Notes: generated by a model not told the origin, from the letters alone. Numbered from the stretch's first letter, positions 7,264-17,738 are shown. The stretch: 34,477 nucleotides of DNA from a bacterium (GCA_030432155.1 JAUIHQ010000007.1:1-34477); one strand, 5' to 3'. A program made the numbers and translations.

Positions 7264-7682
7264 AGTTCTGGGACGCCTCGGCCATTGTCCCGCTTCTCGT
7301 TCAACAGGCATCCAGCAGCGATGCTTTGCGAATACTCCGGGACGATTCAACCATGATTGTCTGGTGGGGGAGTCTCCTGGAATGCGAATCTGCGCTCGCT
7401 CGGCTTTATCGCCAGGCAGACCTGACAAGGGCGGATTACAGCCGGACCCGAAAGATGCTTGAGGAGCTGGCCCGGGCCTGGATCGAAGTAAAGCCTGCCG
7501 AAGAGGTAAGGAAGCGGGCGGCGAGGCTGCTTCGCGTTCATCCACTCCGGACCGCAGACGCCCTCCAGCTTGCCGCCGCCCTGGCGGTCGCTGAAGGTGA
7601 GTCACTCGAATTCGTCTGCACCGATAACCGCCTCGGTAACGCCGCCGAACTCGAAGGGTTCATTGTTTCACCTTCGGATTGA
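7260..7682 (+). CDS. vapC: VapC-type PIN-domain toxin
   Basis: MKFWDASAIVPLL (PIN acidic residue), ECESALARL, LRTADALQLAAAL, FVCTDNRLGNAA. Confidence 0.88.
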   Translation: MKFWDASAIVPLLVQQASSSDALRILRDDSTMIVWWGSLLECESALARLYRQADLTRADYSRTRKMLEELARAWIEVKPAEEVRKRAARLLRVHPLRTADALQLAAALAVAEGESLEFVCTDNRLGNAAELEGFIVSPSD

Positions 7683-7694
7683 GAGTCCCTTTGA

Positions 7695-7808
7695 TTACAG
7701 TCCGAGCGCTTGCAGGCCTTCACCGGCGGTGACCGCGAGGTGCAGGTCGGCAATCGGCGACAGGGGTGTTTGATCGGGGTTGATCTCGATGATGAAGCCG
7801 CCGGTCCA
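7695..7808 (-). pseudogene. C-terminal remnant of a SIR2/CobB-type sirtuin
   Basis: Minus strand reads WTGGFIIEINPDQTPLSPIADLHLAVTAGEGLQALGL*, matching the conserved C-terminal sirtuin pattern (IEINPexTPLsxxADxxLxGxAGExLpxL). Upstream coding is replaced by the ADH gene. Confidence 0.7.
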
Positions 7809-7811
7809 ACG

Positions 7812-8822
7812 TCAGTCGTCACGGGTCAGGACGATCCGGTACCGCGCCTTGCCCGATTCGAGGTGCGCGAACGCTTCGTTGATCCGCGACATGGGGAAGG
7901 TTTCCACCTGGGGGGCGATGTCATGCCGGGCGCAGAAGTCCAGCATCGTGCGGGTCGTGGCCGGACTGCCCAGCGGCGTGGAGGAAATCGATTTCTGCCC
8001 CATCAGCAGGCTGAAGACGCTGACCGGTATCGGCTCCAGCACCGCACCGACGATGTGCAGTTTTCCTTTCGGCCGCAACGCCTGAATGTAGAGATCCCAA
8101 TTCAGGGACGCATTGGCGGTCACGAGGATCATGTCCAGGGTGCCGGCGATGCTTTCAAGGTCGCTGTCTTCGCGCGAGGAAACGATGCGGTCGGCCCCGA
8201 ACGAGCGGGCCTCATCCGCCTTGTCCGGTGATGACGTGAAGGCGGTGACGTCACAGCCCCATTTGTCGAAGAACTGGAGGGCCATGTGACCGAGACCGCC
8301 GATGCCGACAACCCCGACCCGGTCGGTGGGCAGGACGTTGTACTGAACAATCGGGTTGAACACGGTGATGCCGCCGCAGAAGAGGGGACCGGCAGCCAGG
8401 CTTTCGACCTTCTCCGGAAGGGGGATTGCCCATGCCCAGTGACAGCGGACGCGATCCGCGAATCCGCCGAACCGGCCGAGGATGGTATCCTGCCGTTCCG
8501 GACACAGGTTGTGATCGCCGGCGAGGCAGGCATCGCATCCCATACAGCTCCGGGCAAACCATCCCAGGCCGACCCGCTGACCTTCTTTCACATGCTTCAC
8601 CGAGGAACCGACGGCAGCGACCCGCCCCGCCACCTCATGGCCTCCGACGAAGGGATACGCTGCATTGCCCCACTCGTTCTTCCAGACGGAAAGGTCCGAG
8701 TGACAGATGCCGCAGGCTTCCACCTCAATGTCCACCTCATCCGGAGCAAGTTCCCCGGGATCATACTCAAACGGTTTGAATTCACCGCCCTGCTCGCGGG
8801 CCGCGTATGCGTGAATGGTCAT
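7812..8822 (-). CDS. Zinc-dependent alcohol dehydrogenase (cinnamyl-ADH/YahK-like MDR family)
   Basis: EACGICHSDLSVWKNEWGNAAYPFVGGHEVAGRVAAVG, CMGCDACLAGDHNLC structural zinc site, GVVGIGGLGHMALQF nucleotide-binding motif. Confidence 0.93.
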   Translation of the reverse strand: MTIHAYAAREQGGEFKPFEYDPGELAPDEVDIEVEACGICHSDLSVWKNEWGNAAYPFVGGHEVAGRVAAVGSSVKHVKEGQRVGLGWFARSCMGCDACLAGDHNLCPERQDTILGRFGGFADRVRCHWAWAIPLPEKVESLAAGPLFCGGITVFNPIVQYNVLPTDRVGVVGIGGLGHMALQFFDKWGCDVTAFTSSPDKADEARSFGADRIVSSREDSDLESIAGTLDMILVTANASLNWDLYIQALRPKGKLHIVGAVLEPIPVSVFSLLMGQKSISSTPLGSPATTRTMLDFCARHDIAPQVETFPMSRINEAFAHLESGKARYRIVLTRDD

Positions 8823-9016
8823 GTTTTCGTTCTCCTCTCTGTACGGCTACTGTACCACTACCTGTGCGCCCTGCAATGGCGGGGCCGGATTGATGGTCGC
8901 CTATTCCCGGGCGCCGGAATCATGATCCGGACCGTACATTCCCCATTCCTCTTGAGAATTGCCGTCCGGAGCGTTATTGCTATGTGGGCTCTAAACATGT
9001 TTCCGCGGATCAATCC

Positions 9017-11308
9017 ATGCCGACCAAGAAGGACAATGTAGATCTGATCTGCAGCATCGGCGAGCTGGCCGGGTTGTTTGAAAAGAGCGCCAGCCTCGAG
9101 GATTTTCTGCAGACGGTCGTCAGCATCGTGGCCTACCACATGCGGGCCGCGGTCTGCTCGGTCTACATCTATGAGGAAGACACCCAGGAGCTGGTGCTGA
9201 CCGCAACCCAGGGGCTCAGCATGGAAAACGCGGGGCAGGTGCGGCTCAAGCTCGGTGAAGGTCTCACCGGGCTTGCCCTCAAGGAGTTGCGTCCGATCCG
9301 CGAGGGAAGCGGTTTCCACAACCCCCACTTCAAGTACATCCCCGGAATCTACGAAGAGAAGTACCAGGCTTTTCTTGCCGTCCCCATCCTTCGCGGCCTG
9401 ACCCGGGTCGGGGTCATGGTGCTTCAGGATCCGGTGACGGACTATTTTGACGAGAATGATACCAAGGCCCTGCAGGCCATCGCCGCCCAGTTGGCGACGA
9501 CCATCGAGAACGCAAAGCTGTTGATGACCCTCCATCGGATGCGCTCGGACCTGGCCGCGGAGCTGAAGGAGGCCGAGGCGGAATTCCGGGAAACGCCGCG
9601 CTTCATCAAGGGGTCTCCCGGTGCGGGCGGTTACGCGACCGGGCGCCCCACCATTTTCTCCGCGGCGGGGGAGCAGTTTGTCGTTGATGACGCCCCGGCC
9701 GGGGCCGGCGGAACCCTTGAGGATTTTGAACGGGCGCTGAAGCGCACCGAGGAGCAGCTTGAGGATCTGCAGGTGCAGCTCGAAGAGAAGCTGGCCGATG
9801 TGGCCTCGATGATTTTCAGCGCGCACATTCTCATCGTGAAGGATCCCAAGTTTTCCGGGAGCATGTCCGAGCTGATCCGCAACGGAATGAGTGCGCGCAA
9901 CGCGATCATTACCGTGGTCGGGAACTACATCAGCATGTTTGCCGAAAGCAAGAACCCCCGGTTGCGGGAAAAGGTCCAGGATCTCAAGGATCTCGGACAC
10001 CGGCTGATTCACAACCTCGGGACCAACCAGGACGATGTGGGCGATTACGCCGACCATGTCGTCATCGCCGGGGAGCTCCTGCCGTCCGATGTGCTCAAGC
10101 TGCATGCACAGAATGCCGCCGGAATCATCATGGTCGGCGGCGGAATGACGGCGCATGTGGCCATCCTCGCCAGGTCGCTGGATCTCCCGATGGCCATCGT
10201 CAACGACCGCATTCTCTTCGACCTTCCGCCGGACCGTATGCTGCTGGTGGATGGCGACCAGGGCAATGTCTACATCGATCCCGACGACGAGGTCCTCAGC
10301 CAGTTCCGCGAGATGGAGGAAAGCCGCCGCGAAGCTGAATCCTTTGCCGCGTCGTGGGAAGGCCCCTTGGTTACCCGGGACGGGGTTGCCGTTCGAATTC
10401 TCGCCAACATCAACATGTTGAGTGAGCTCGAGGCGGCCCGCCGGCTGAAGGCGGAAGGCGTGGGGCTGTATCGCAGTGAATTTCCGTTCATTGTCCGCAG
10501 TAACTTCCCGTCGGAAGAAGAGCAGTACCGGGTATACCGGACCCTGGTCGAAGGGATGGGGGACCGGCCGGTTACCATGCGCACCCTCGATGTCGGCGGC
10601 GACAAGGCGCTTTCCTATTTTCCGGGCAAGCAGGAGAGCAACCCGTTTCTCGGGCTCCGCGCGATTCGATTCTCTCTGCGGTACAAGGATGTGTTTATCC
10701 AACAGCTTCGGGCCATGATCCGGGCCGGCGAAGGACACGCCCTGAGGATCATGTTCCCCCTGATTTCATCGGTGGATGATTTCCTGGAAGCCCGGGGGAT
10801 TCTCCGGCAATGCATCGAGGATCTCGGCCGCGAGAATGTCCCCCATCATCCCCGGCCGGATGTCGGGGTGATGATCGAACTGCCGGCCGCAGTCGAGGTG
10901 GTGGATGAGCTGGCGGCTGAAGCGGATTTTCTGTCCATCGGCGGCAACGACCTCGTGCAGTACACCCTCGCCGTGGACCGGACCAACGAACACATTTCCG
11001 ATATGTACCTGACCCATCACCCCGCGGTCCTGCGGGCGCTCAAGCGGATCGCCGTGGCGGCACAGAAACACAAGCGCTCCCTCTCATTCTGCGGCGAAGT
11101 CGCATCCAATCCCCGGCTGTTCACGTACCTGGCGGGAATCGGGGTCCGCGACTTCAGCGTGGATGCCCGTGCCATTCCGCGCATTCACAAGGCCCTGACA
11201 TCCCTTTCGGTGAAAGACGCCGAGGCGTTTTCGGGCAAACTTCTGGCCACCGCCACCATCCGCGATATCGAGAAGATCGCAATACCCGCACCCGGCGGAT
11301 CATCGTGA
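9017..11308 (+). CDS. ptsP: PEP-protein phosphotransferase with N-terminal GAF domain (EI-Ntr)
   Basis: N-terminal GAF region; GGGMTAHVAILARSLDLPMAI phospho-His site; RTLDVGGDKALSYFPGKQESNPFLGLRAIRFSL; SIGGNDLVQYTLAVDR; FCGEVASNP. Confidence 0.93.
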   Translation: MPTKKDNVDLICSIGELAGLFEKSASLEDFLQTVVSIVAYHMRAAVCSVYIYEEDTQELVLTATQGLSMENAGQVRLKLGEGLTGLALKELRPIREGSGFHNPHFKYIPGIYEEKYQAFLAVPILRGLTRVGVMVLQDPVTDYFDENDTKALQAIAAQLATTIENAKLLMTLHRMRSDLAAELKEAEAEFRETPRFIKGSPGAGGYATGRPTIFSAAGEQFVVDDAPAGAGGTLEDFERALKRTEEQLEDLQVQLEEKLADVASMIFSAHILIVKDPKFSGSMSELIRNGMSARNAIITVVGNYISMFAESKNPRLREKVQDLKDLGHRLIHNLGTNQDDVGDYADHVVIAGELLPSDVLKLHAQNAAGIIMVGGGMTAHVAILARSLDLPMAIVNDRILFDLPPDRMLLVDGDQGNVYIDPDDEVLSQFREMEESRREAESFAASWEGPLVTRDGVAVRILANINMLSELEAARRLKAEGVGLYRSEFPFIVRSNFPSEEEQYRVYRTLVEGMGDRPVTMRTLDVGGDKALSYFPGKQESNPFLGLRAIRFSLRYKDVFIQQLRAMIRAGEGHALRIMFPLISSVDDFLEARGILRQCIEDLGRENVPHHPRPDVGVMIELPAAVEVVDELAAEADFLSIGGNDLVQYTLAVDRTNEHISDMYLTHHPAVLRALKRIAVAAQKHKRSLSFCGEVASNPRLFTYLAGIGVRDFSVDARAIPRIHKALTSLSVKDAEAFSGKLLATATIRDIEKIAIPAPGGSS

Positions 11309-11327
11309 CCGTCAGCGGCGATGCTTC

Positions 11328-12635
11328 ATGATCCGCGCGCTGCTCCTTGTACTTGCGGGTTTGACCGGCGTGGCTGCCGCCGGGCCCCTGTTTCAAGTAA
11401 CCGATCCCGGATCCCTCGGCGGGGGATACAGCCGCGCCTATGCCGTCAACAACCAGGGGGAGGTGGCCGGTGAGTCGGAAACCGCGGAAGGCTGGGTGCA
11501 TGCCTTTCTGTGGCGGGAGGGAGAGGGCATCCGGGATCTCGGAACCCTCGGAGGGTCGGTCAGCCGTGCGCTGGACATCAATCACAACGGGATGGTGATC
11601 GGCGAGGCCGAGGACGCCGATGGCCGCATGATGGCGTTCCGGTGGAGCGCCGGGGAGGGCATGACCGCGTTGCCCCTTTTGGCCGGGGCGATCGCCGGCC
11701 GGGCCGGCGCGGTCAACGACGAAGGTGTGATCGTGGGGGCGATGGATACGGCGGATGGCACGGTGCCCGTCTTCTGGCAGGATGGCGAGGTTCACCGCCT
11801 GCACATGCTTCCGGTGAGCGGACATGTTCAGCTTCATGACATCAATGACGAGGGGGATATCGTTGGCCAGGTGGAAGCGGGGCCGCTTGAATCGTTTATC
11901 AGCTATGCATTTTATTATCGCCGGGCGGTGGAAGCTCCGAGCCTCACCACCTTCCGCTTCATTTCCAGCGAAACCCCCAGCGCGGCTCAGTCGGTGAACG
12001 CAGACGGGATGGCGGCGGGGTTCACGACATCCGGCGGCCGCGCGCATGCATTTCTCTATGACCGGCGACATGCCGCGGAAGGCCTTGTCGATATCGACAC
12101 CCTGACCAACTTCTACAGTGCCGCCCTCGGTGTGAACCGGCAGGGGTGGGTCGTCGGCGAATGCATCATCCACGAAGCGGAGGATGCCCATGCCTTCTTC
12201 TTCAACGGAACCCGATTGCTTCTACTCGATGACCTGGTGGATGGGGGCGAAGCCTGGGATTTCGTTCGCGCCCACGGGATCAACGACAAGGGATGGATTG
12301 TCGGCCAGGGTCTGCAGGGTGAAGACGAACGGGCCTTTGTGCTTCGACCTTCAGGAAACCCGGAAGCGCCGGGGCTTCCCGGTATTGTACCGATGATCGC
12401 CATGGGCGATGACGGACTCCGTTTGACGGCCGAGGTCGTGGATGGGGAGCCTCCCCAGCGTCTGACCTGGGAGGTTGACGGCGCGGTCGCCGGCACCGCG
12501 TGGGAGCCGCCTTTCCACCTCACCATACCCGAACCGGCAGTGGGTTCCTGTATTCAGGCTGTCGGCTACTGGTGGAGCGGTCAACGCATCCGGTCCGCTC
12601 GCACACGATGGGCGGGACGTGAGGGTGAAGAATAG
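11328..12635 (+). CDS. Secreted HAF-repeat family protein
   Basis: Signal peptide; repeated units such as IRDLGTLGGSVSRALDINHNGMVIGEAEDADGRMMAFRW. Confidence 0.85.
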   Translation: MIRALLLVLAGLTGVAAAGPLFQVTDPGSLGGGYSRAYAVNNQGEVAGESETAEGWVHAFLWREGEGIRDLGTLGGSVSRALDINHNGMVIGEAEDADGRMMAFRWSAGEGMTALPLLAGAIAGRAGAVNDEGVIVGAMDTADGTVPVFWQDGEVHRLHMLPVSGHVQLHDINDEGDIVGQVEAGPLESFISYAFYYRRAVEAPSLTTFRFISSETPSAAQSVNADGMAAGFTTSGGRAHAFLYDRRHAAEGLVDIDTLTNFYSAALGVNRQGWVVGECIIHEAEDAHAFFFNGTRLLLLDDLVDGGEAWDFVRAHGINDKGWIVGQGLQGEDERAFVLRPSGNPEAPGLPGIVPMIAMGDDGLRLTAEVVDGEPPQRLTWEVDGAVAGTAWEPPFHLTIPEPAVGSCIQAVGYWWSGQRIRSARTRWAGREGEE

Positions 12636-12713
12636 ACGACCGGTGCGGCCTGCCCTCGTCCTGCGGCGGATGGACCCTGTGGCATCCCGCGCATGTTGAT
12701 GTATAATGCTGCC

Positions 12714-13931
12714 ATGACGAGATTCCTCTACAGGGCGGCGGGACTGCTTCTGGTGTCTGCATGTTTCGCTCAGGCTGCGGACTACGGCCGGCGAGGCCCG
12801 TATGCCGTGCAGCAGACGGCGATTGACATAACCCGCGCCGACCAGACTCGGTTCAGCGCTCTTGTCTTTTATGCGCCGGACGCCGGCCCCGGCCGGCCCG
12901 TGGTCTGTTTCGGTCACGGTTTCCTGTCTCCGCCCTCCCTCTACACCGTCACATTACGTCATCTCGCATCGTGGGGTTATCTCGTGGTGGCGCCTCAGTC
13001 GGCGCTTGAACTCTTCCCCGATCATGATGCCTATGCCCGGGATCTTGTGTCGGCGATCGAAGAAGTCCGCAGGGCCTCGGCCTCTCCCTGGCACCTGCTT
13101 TACGGTCTGGCTTCGCCCGATTCCGAGGCGGTGGTCGGCCATTCCATGGGCGGGGGTGCGGCGATTCTTTCTACCCGGTACGGGAGGCCGGATGCCGTGG
13201 TGACCCTCGCGGCCGCCGAAACCCGCCCTTCGGCCATACGCGCCGCTGCCGACATCGCAACCTCAACCGGCTTTGACGGTACCGCCATGCTGTTTATCAC
13301 CGGCCGCCGCGATACCATTACCCCCTCCCCCCGGCACACCCAGCCGATGTTCGAAGCGATGAACATCGCCCGGGCCTGGGCCGATATCCGCGGTGGATCC
13401 CACTGCGGGTTTGTCGGATTCCCTCTCCCCGACGCGGTTTGTGATGATGCGCTGATCCCCCTGGCGTGGCAACTGAACCGGACGCATCGCCTCCTGACCG
13501 CCTTCCTCGAATTCCGTTTTCAGGCATCCGCTGAGGCGTGGGATGACATGTGGGGGGCGGGGGCGGTCATGGATCCTTTGCTGACCTGGCGATATGCGAG
13601 AGGGGTGGAGGTGGAGCCGCCTTCGACGGTGATCGAAGCCCGGGTCGGGGAAACGGTCGAGTATAGCTTCACCTTGCGAACCACCGGGACCGTCGGTGAC
13701 ACCTATCGCATAGAGCTGGAAAGCAACGCCGAGATCCTGACCCGGCTTCCGGCGTCGGTGACGCCCGGCGGTCCGGTTGGGTTCCGGATCCGCGCGGTCA
13801 AATCCTCCGTCGTCCGCGATTATATCCTGATCCGCTTCATACCTGATGGGGCGGCCGCGGACGGGGAACCGGCGTTGTCCACCGGAGGAACCTGGCATCG
13901 GACGGAGCTGGTTCTCATCGGGGACAGGTAA
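12714..13931 (+). CDS. Secreted alpha/beta hydrolase (chlorophyllase/dienelactone hydrolase-like) with C-terminal beta-rich extension
   Basis: Signal peptide MTRFLYRAAGLLLVSACFAQA; FGHGFLSPP, nucleophile elbow VVGHSMGGGAA, late His in GGSHCGF. Confidence 0.8.
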   Translation: MTRFLYRAAGLLLVSACFAQAADYGRRGPYAVQQTAIDITRADQTRFSALVFYAPDAGPGRPVVCFGHGFLSPPSLYTVTLRHLASWGYLVVAPQSALELFPDHDAYARDLVSAIEEVRRASASPWHLLYGLASPDSEAVVGHSMGGGAAILSTRYGRPDAVVTLAAAETRPSAIRAAADIATSTGFDGTAMLFITGRRDTITPSPRHTQPMFEAMNIARAWADIRGGSHCGFVGFPLPDAVCDDALIPLAWQLNRTHRLLTAFLEFRFQASAEAWDDMWGAGAVMDPLLTWRYARGVEVEPPSTVIEARVGETVEYSFTLRTTGTVGDTYRIELESNAEILTRLPASVTPGGPVGFRIRAVKSSVVRDYILIRFIPDGAAADGEPALSTGGTWHRTELVLIGDR

Positions 13932-14081
13932 TACCAGTCGGAAGAACGTATCGGTATTATTCCAGCCTTCCTCAATAGGTTTCGGGTGTCAGGTTTCAGG
14001 CCCTCCTGACACCCGAACACTGAAACCTGGAACCAAATCGTCTGGCGCATTTATACCTGTAAGTATCTGCGATTGGTATAA
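13929..14081. repeat. About 150-bp intergenic element with imperfect 12-bp terminal inverted repeats
   Basis: TAATACCAGTCG (13929-13940) versus reverse complement of CGATTGGTATAA (14070-14081), 10/12 match; internal interleaved inverted repeats. Confidence 0.5.
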
Positions 14082-14270
14082 GTTGTCCGGCACCTCACGC
14101 CCGGATAAATTTCCGCAATCAATCACCGCAATATCCTTGACAACAAGAACTTAAACAATTAAGTAAAAATATCTATCAAAACGCTTTACAAAAACGCTCT
14201 ACCCGCCTACATATGGTTCCTGCGTGTCACATGAAACGAACAGGATTGTGGCGGTTGCACAGACATACCT

Positions 14271-14837
14271 ATGAAGATGACTCGATACATGGTGGAGAGC
14301 GGGATCCGTTCACGGTTGCGGCTTGATGTTGCGGTCGGGAAGGGCTGGTCCATGCATGCCGCATGTACCATCCTTCTGGCAGGCCTTCTCAACGCGGTTC
14401 CCGTTTCTCGGGGTTTTGCCGAGTCCGGGCTGACCGTACATCTCGCGCGGCCGGGGGTGCAGGGCGAAACAGAGATGCATCGCGTCTCGGATCATGTCTG
14501 GCGCGGATGGATCCGCGGAGGTCTCGATGTCATGATCCAATTTCACACGCTTCGCGACGGTGAGCATCGGATCTTCACCGCCTGTCACCAGGTGGATTAC
14601 ACCCCGCCCTGCGAAGGGTACGCCATGGCCGGCGGTCGAGGATGGATACGCTGTGATGCACCCCGGGGTACGCTCCTTCGCGTCTCGTTTCACGACCGCT
14701 CCGGCTGGTTCCGCATTGAAGAGGCCGGAGGTTCGCTGCCGGCGCCGGTATGCAACATTCATCAACAACATCCAACCGCGGACAGGTTCCTCGGAACATC
14801 GCTCCGCTATGAAACACGAGGAAAGAGCAAAACATGA
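14271..14837 (+). CDS. Hypothetical secreted protein upstream of amylase (true start may be 14352)
   Basis: MHAACTILLAGLLNAVPVSRGFA signal-like segment; 4-nt overlap with the amylase ORF. Confidence 0.6.
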   Translation: MKMTRYMVESGIRSRLRLDVAVGKGWSMHAACTILLAGLLNAVPVSRGFAESGLTVHLARPGVQGETEMHRVSDHVWRGWIRGGLDVMIQFHTLRDGEHRIFTACHQVDYTPPCEGYAMAGGRGWIRCDAPRGTLLRVSFHDRSGWFRIEEAGGSLPAPVCNIHQQHPTADRFLGTSLRYETRGKSKT

Positions 14838-17629
14838 AAACCAGAAAAATCCATTCATGGCTCGTCGCCGCCCTGTTGCTGGCGGGAAGTCTGTCGGCCT
14901 GGGCTGCACCATGGCTGCAGGTCAACGGAACGAGCGGGGAGTATGCAACCTTCCACTATTATATCGATGAATCGGAAGGGGAGACGGACCAGATCCAGGT
15001 CGAGTTCTGGCCGAATGAGGCCCAGGTCGAAAAGGTGGAGTTGTGGAGCAATCTGAACAATCGCGACTTCGCCACCCTGTACCCGGCTGATCCGAATACG
15101 GTGAATCCCGGCGATGAGGGATACTGGACCGCCCATACGATGACCCACGGCGGGAATGGACGGTATTGGATCAATATGCCGGTGGAAAAGTGCGGCGCCT
15201 ACCGTTTAACCGCCCGCTACAAGGTCAGCGGCGATCCGAACTGGCGCTGGTACCAGGGTCGCAACACGGCGGTTGTGATCTCCGACACCTCGGTTCGCGA
15301 CATGATCATGATGGAGGTTCAAGTCAACGTCGTCGATGCCGTCGGCGACGACTATAACAGCCGCAGCACCTTTGCCGATCTCCATGACGACTGGCGGTTC
15401 AATCTCGATTACGTCAACGAGCTCGGCGTAAACACCCTCTGGCTCATGCCGTTTCATCCCATCGGATCGAAATCCGACGGGAATCACGGAGAGGTAGGGA
15501 GTCCCTATTCCATCAAGAACATGTGGAAAGTGGCCGAGCACCTCGGTCGCGACGGAACCCGCGAGGGTGCGATGAACGAGTTCAAGGCCTTCGTGGCCGA
15601 GGCCGAAGCCAAGGGGGTCAACATCCTGTTCGACACCATCTTCAACCACACCGCGAAAGATGCGGAAATGGAGCGGAATCCCGACAATCCATATGAGCTT
15701 CACAGCGACCCGCCGGCCCAGATCCGATACCTGCGTCCGAGCTGGTATTCGAAGTACACCGGCAACGGCTATTGCAACTGGACCCAGGATCCCGGCGGCT
15801 CCCCTCCCTACGAGTACTGGGCTCCCGCCGACGATGCCAACCAGGTCGGGCCCGCACCCGCGGACCGGCATGACTTCGGGAAATGGTGTGATGCCATCGA
15901 CCTGTTCTGGGGCAATTACAGTGCGCTTGGCAGCCCGGCCAATGAGGATGACGGGATGTGGGGGGCATCCGCTGAAGTGAAGAAGATGACGGAGTATTTC
16001 ACCTATTTTGCCGAGTACTGGCTCGATCAGACCGACGGAGCCATCGACGGTTTTCGTTGCGACTTCGCCCAGGGGCTGCCGCCGCAGGCCTGGGAATACA
16101 TCATCAACCGGGCCAAGTCGAAGAAGCCCGAATTCATGTTCATGGCGGAATCCCTCGACGGCGGAGCGGTGTCCCGCCGTGCCGCCCGCCACTTCGACGT
16201 GGTAAACGAAAACTGGGTCTGGTCGGTGCTGGAGAACGGCGGAAGCGCCGCGGCCCTCCGTTCGGTGATTGATGAGCGCAAAGCAAACTACGGCTACGCC
16301 GGTGTTCTTCGCGGTCTCGTGAACCACGATCAGAATGCTCCCGCCGACAAATGGTTCACCCTGGCCCATTACGCGGTCGGCGCCGCGGTGGACGGATCTC
16401 CCCAGATGTTCATGGGGCAGGAGCTCGGGTACCGGGACGCCTATGGCTTCTCCCGCTTCCGGACCGAGTATGGCCGCTCCATCCCCGATATCCGGAATTA
16501 CTACAACATGCAGGCTCTCTGGAATGACATGTCTCCGGACCATGACGCCCTCTGGAATCGGTATGCGGAGATCAACCATGGCCGTCAGCGCTCGGCCGCC
16601 ATTCGCCTGGCGAATCAGTATTACATCGACATGAAAGGCGGCGGGATCCATGACAAGATTTTCTCCGTCCTGAAGTATGAATCGTTCGGATGGGACGCCG
16701 CCGACCAGGATGTCGTGTTGTGCTTCGTCAACCTGGAGCCGTGGATCGGCCATTCGGGGAATTTTGAGGTGAACGTTCCCGCGATTTATCTCGATCCGAA
16801 CAAGCGCTACAATGTTCGCAACCTATCCTCTTCCGATCCCGACAGCTATGTCTGGCCGGAGGCCAGGACCGGTTCGGATATCGTACAGAACGGGTTCTTT
16901 GTTTCTTTCCCCGGCAATGGCTATGCATCCGGTGCGGTCGCACAGTTCATGAAGCTCGAGGAGCAGGGTGTGGTGGAGCAACTGTGGGTAGGAAACACCT
17001 ACAACTGGCCGTTCAGCGGTGATGTGGATGCCGGGGAAGATCTTTGGATCAACGCCGAAACCTGGCCGATCGCCGACGGGCAGACTGTGACCATCGCGTA
17101 CCGCACCGAGGCGGGCGGTGACTGGAGCCGGGTCGATGCATCATGGGATTTCAATAGCGCCAACAATTCCCACTGGCATGTGAACCTTGGTTCATTCCCG
17201 TCGGGAACAGTGATCGAGTATTACGTTGAGGCAACAAAAGGCCGGGTCTCCGCCCTCGACAATCACAATGGCGACAATTACCGGGTGACGGTAAACGGTC
17301 TCGATCCGGTTCAATGGATCGGAGGCACGTACCACTGGCCGTTTGACGGCGAGATCGATCCGGGCGAGGATCTTTGGATCAATACCGAAACCTGGCCTGC
17401 GGGTTCGGCAAGCGAAACCTATATCGTATATTCGGTGAACGGCGGCGACTGGCATTCCGCACAAATCGATTATGGGATGCAGATCGGCAACAACGACTGG
17501 TGGCACATCAACCTCGGTTCGTTCCAATCCGGCGATCGCATCCGCTATGCCGTCACCGCCTACGATCCCGCCGGCAACAACCTGTGGGACAGCAACGGCG
17601 GCGCGGATTACGAAGCCGTCGTCAAGTAA
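14834..17629 (+). CDS. Secreted GH13-family alpha-amylase with two C-terminal tandem domains
   Basis: Signal peptide; [51 protein letters not shown] (nucleophile region), [20 protein letters not shown]. Confidence 0.87.
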   Translation: MKTRKIHSWLVAALLLAGSLSAWAAPWLQVNGTSGEYATFHYYIDESEGETDQIQVEFWPNEAQVEKVELWSNLNNRDFATLYPADPNTVNPGDEGYWTAHTMTHGGNGRYWINMPVEKCGAYRLTARYKVSGDPNWRWYQGRNTAVVISDTSVRDMIMMEVQVNVVDAVGDDYNSRSTFADLHDDWRFNLDYVNELGVNTLWLMPFHPIGSKSDGNHGEVGSPYSIKNMWKVAEHLGRDGTREGAMNEFKAFVAEAEAKGVNILFDTIFNHTAKDAEMERNPDNPYELHSDPPAQIRYLRPSWYSKYTGNGYCNWTQDPGGSPPYEYWAPADDANQVGPAPADRHDFGKWCDAIDLFWGNYSALGSPANEDDGMWGASAEVKKMTEYFTYFAEYWLDQTDGAIDGFRCDFAQGLPPQAWEYIINRAKSKKPEFMFMAESLDGGAVSRRAARHFDVVNENWVWSVLENGGSAAALRSVIDERKANYGYAGVLRGLVNHDQNAPADKWFTLAHYAVGAAVDGSPQMFMGQELGYRDAYGFSRFRTEYGRSIPDIRNYYNMQALWNDMSPDHDALWNRYAEINHGRQRSAAIRLANQYYIDMKGGGIHDKIFSVLKYESFGWDAADQDVVLCFVNLEPWIGHSGNFEVNVPAIYLDPNKRYNVRNLSSSDPDSYVWPEARTGSDIVQNGFFVSFPGNGYASGAVAQFMKLEEQGVVEQLWVGNTYNWPFSGDVDAGEDLWINAETWPIADGQTVTIAYRTEAGGDWSRVDASWDFNSANNSHWHVNLGSFPSGTVIEYYVEATKGRVSALDNHNGDNYRVTVNGLDPVQWIGGTYHWPFDGEIDPGEDLWINTETWPAGSASETYIVYSVNGGDWHSAQIDYGMQIGNNDWWHINLGSFQSGDRIRYAVTAYDPAGNNLWDSNGGADYEAVVK

Positions 17630-17706
17630 AAGCCTTCATTGCCCGCCCAAGTTCTGGAGCCCCGGCACCCCCGCCGGGGCTCCAATTTGTTTCAGGATTT
17701 TCAGCA

Positions 17707-17738
17707 CCCCTCCGGAGGGGCAACCTCCCGGTTGCCCT
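17707..17738. repeat. Double-hairpin intergenic repeat copy
   Basis: CCCCTCCGGAGGGGCAACCTCCCGGTTGCCCT; perfect 14-bp palindrome plus CAACC-tccc-GGTTG. Confidence 0.9.

Noticed and set aside
8858-10738. 626-aa minus-strand ORF antisense to ptsP
   Set aside because: Shadow ORF opposite well-conserved PtsP motifs.
15206-16753. 515-aa minus-strand ORF antisense to the amylase
   Set aside because: Shadow ORF; sense strand carries GH13 motifs.
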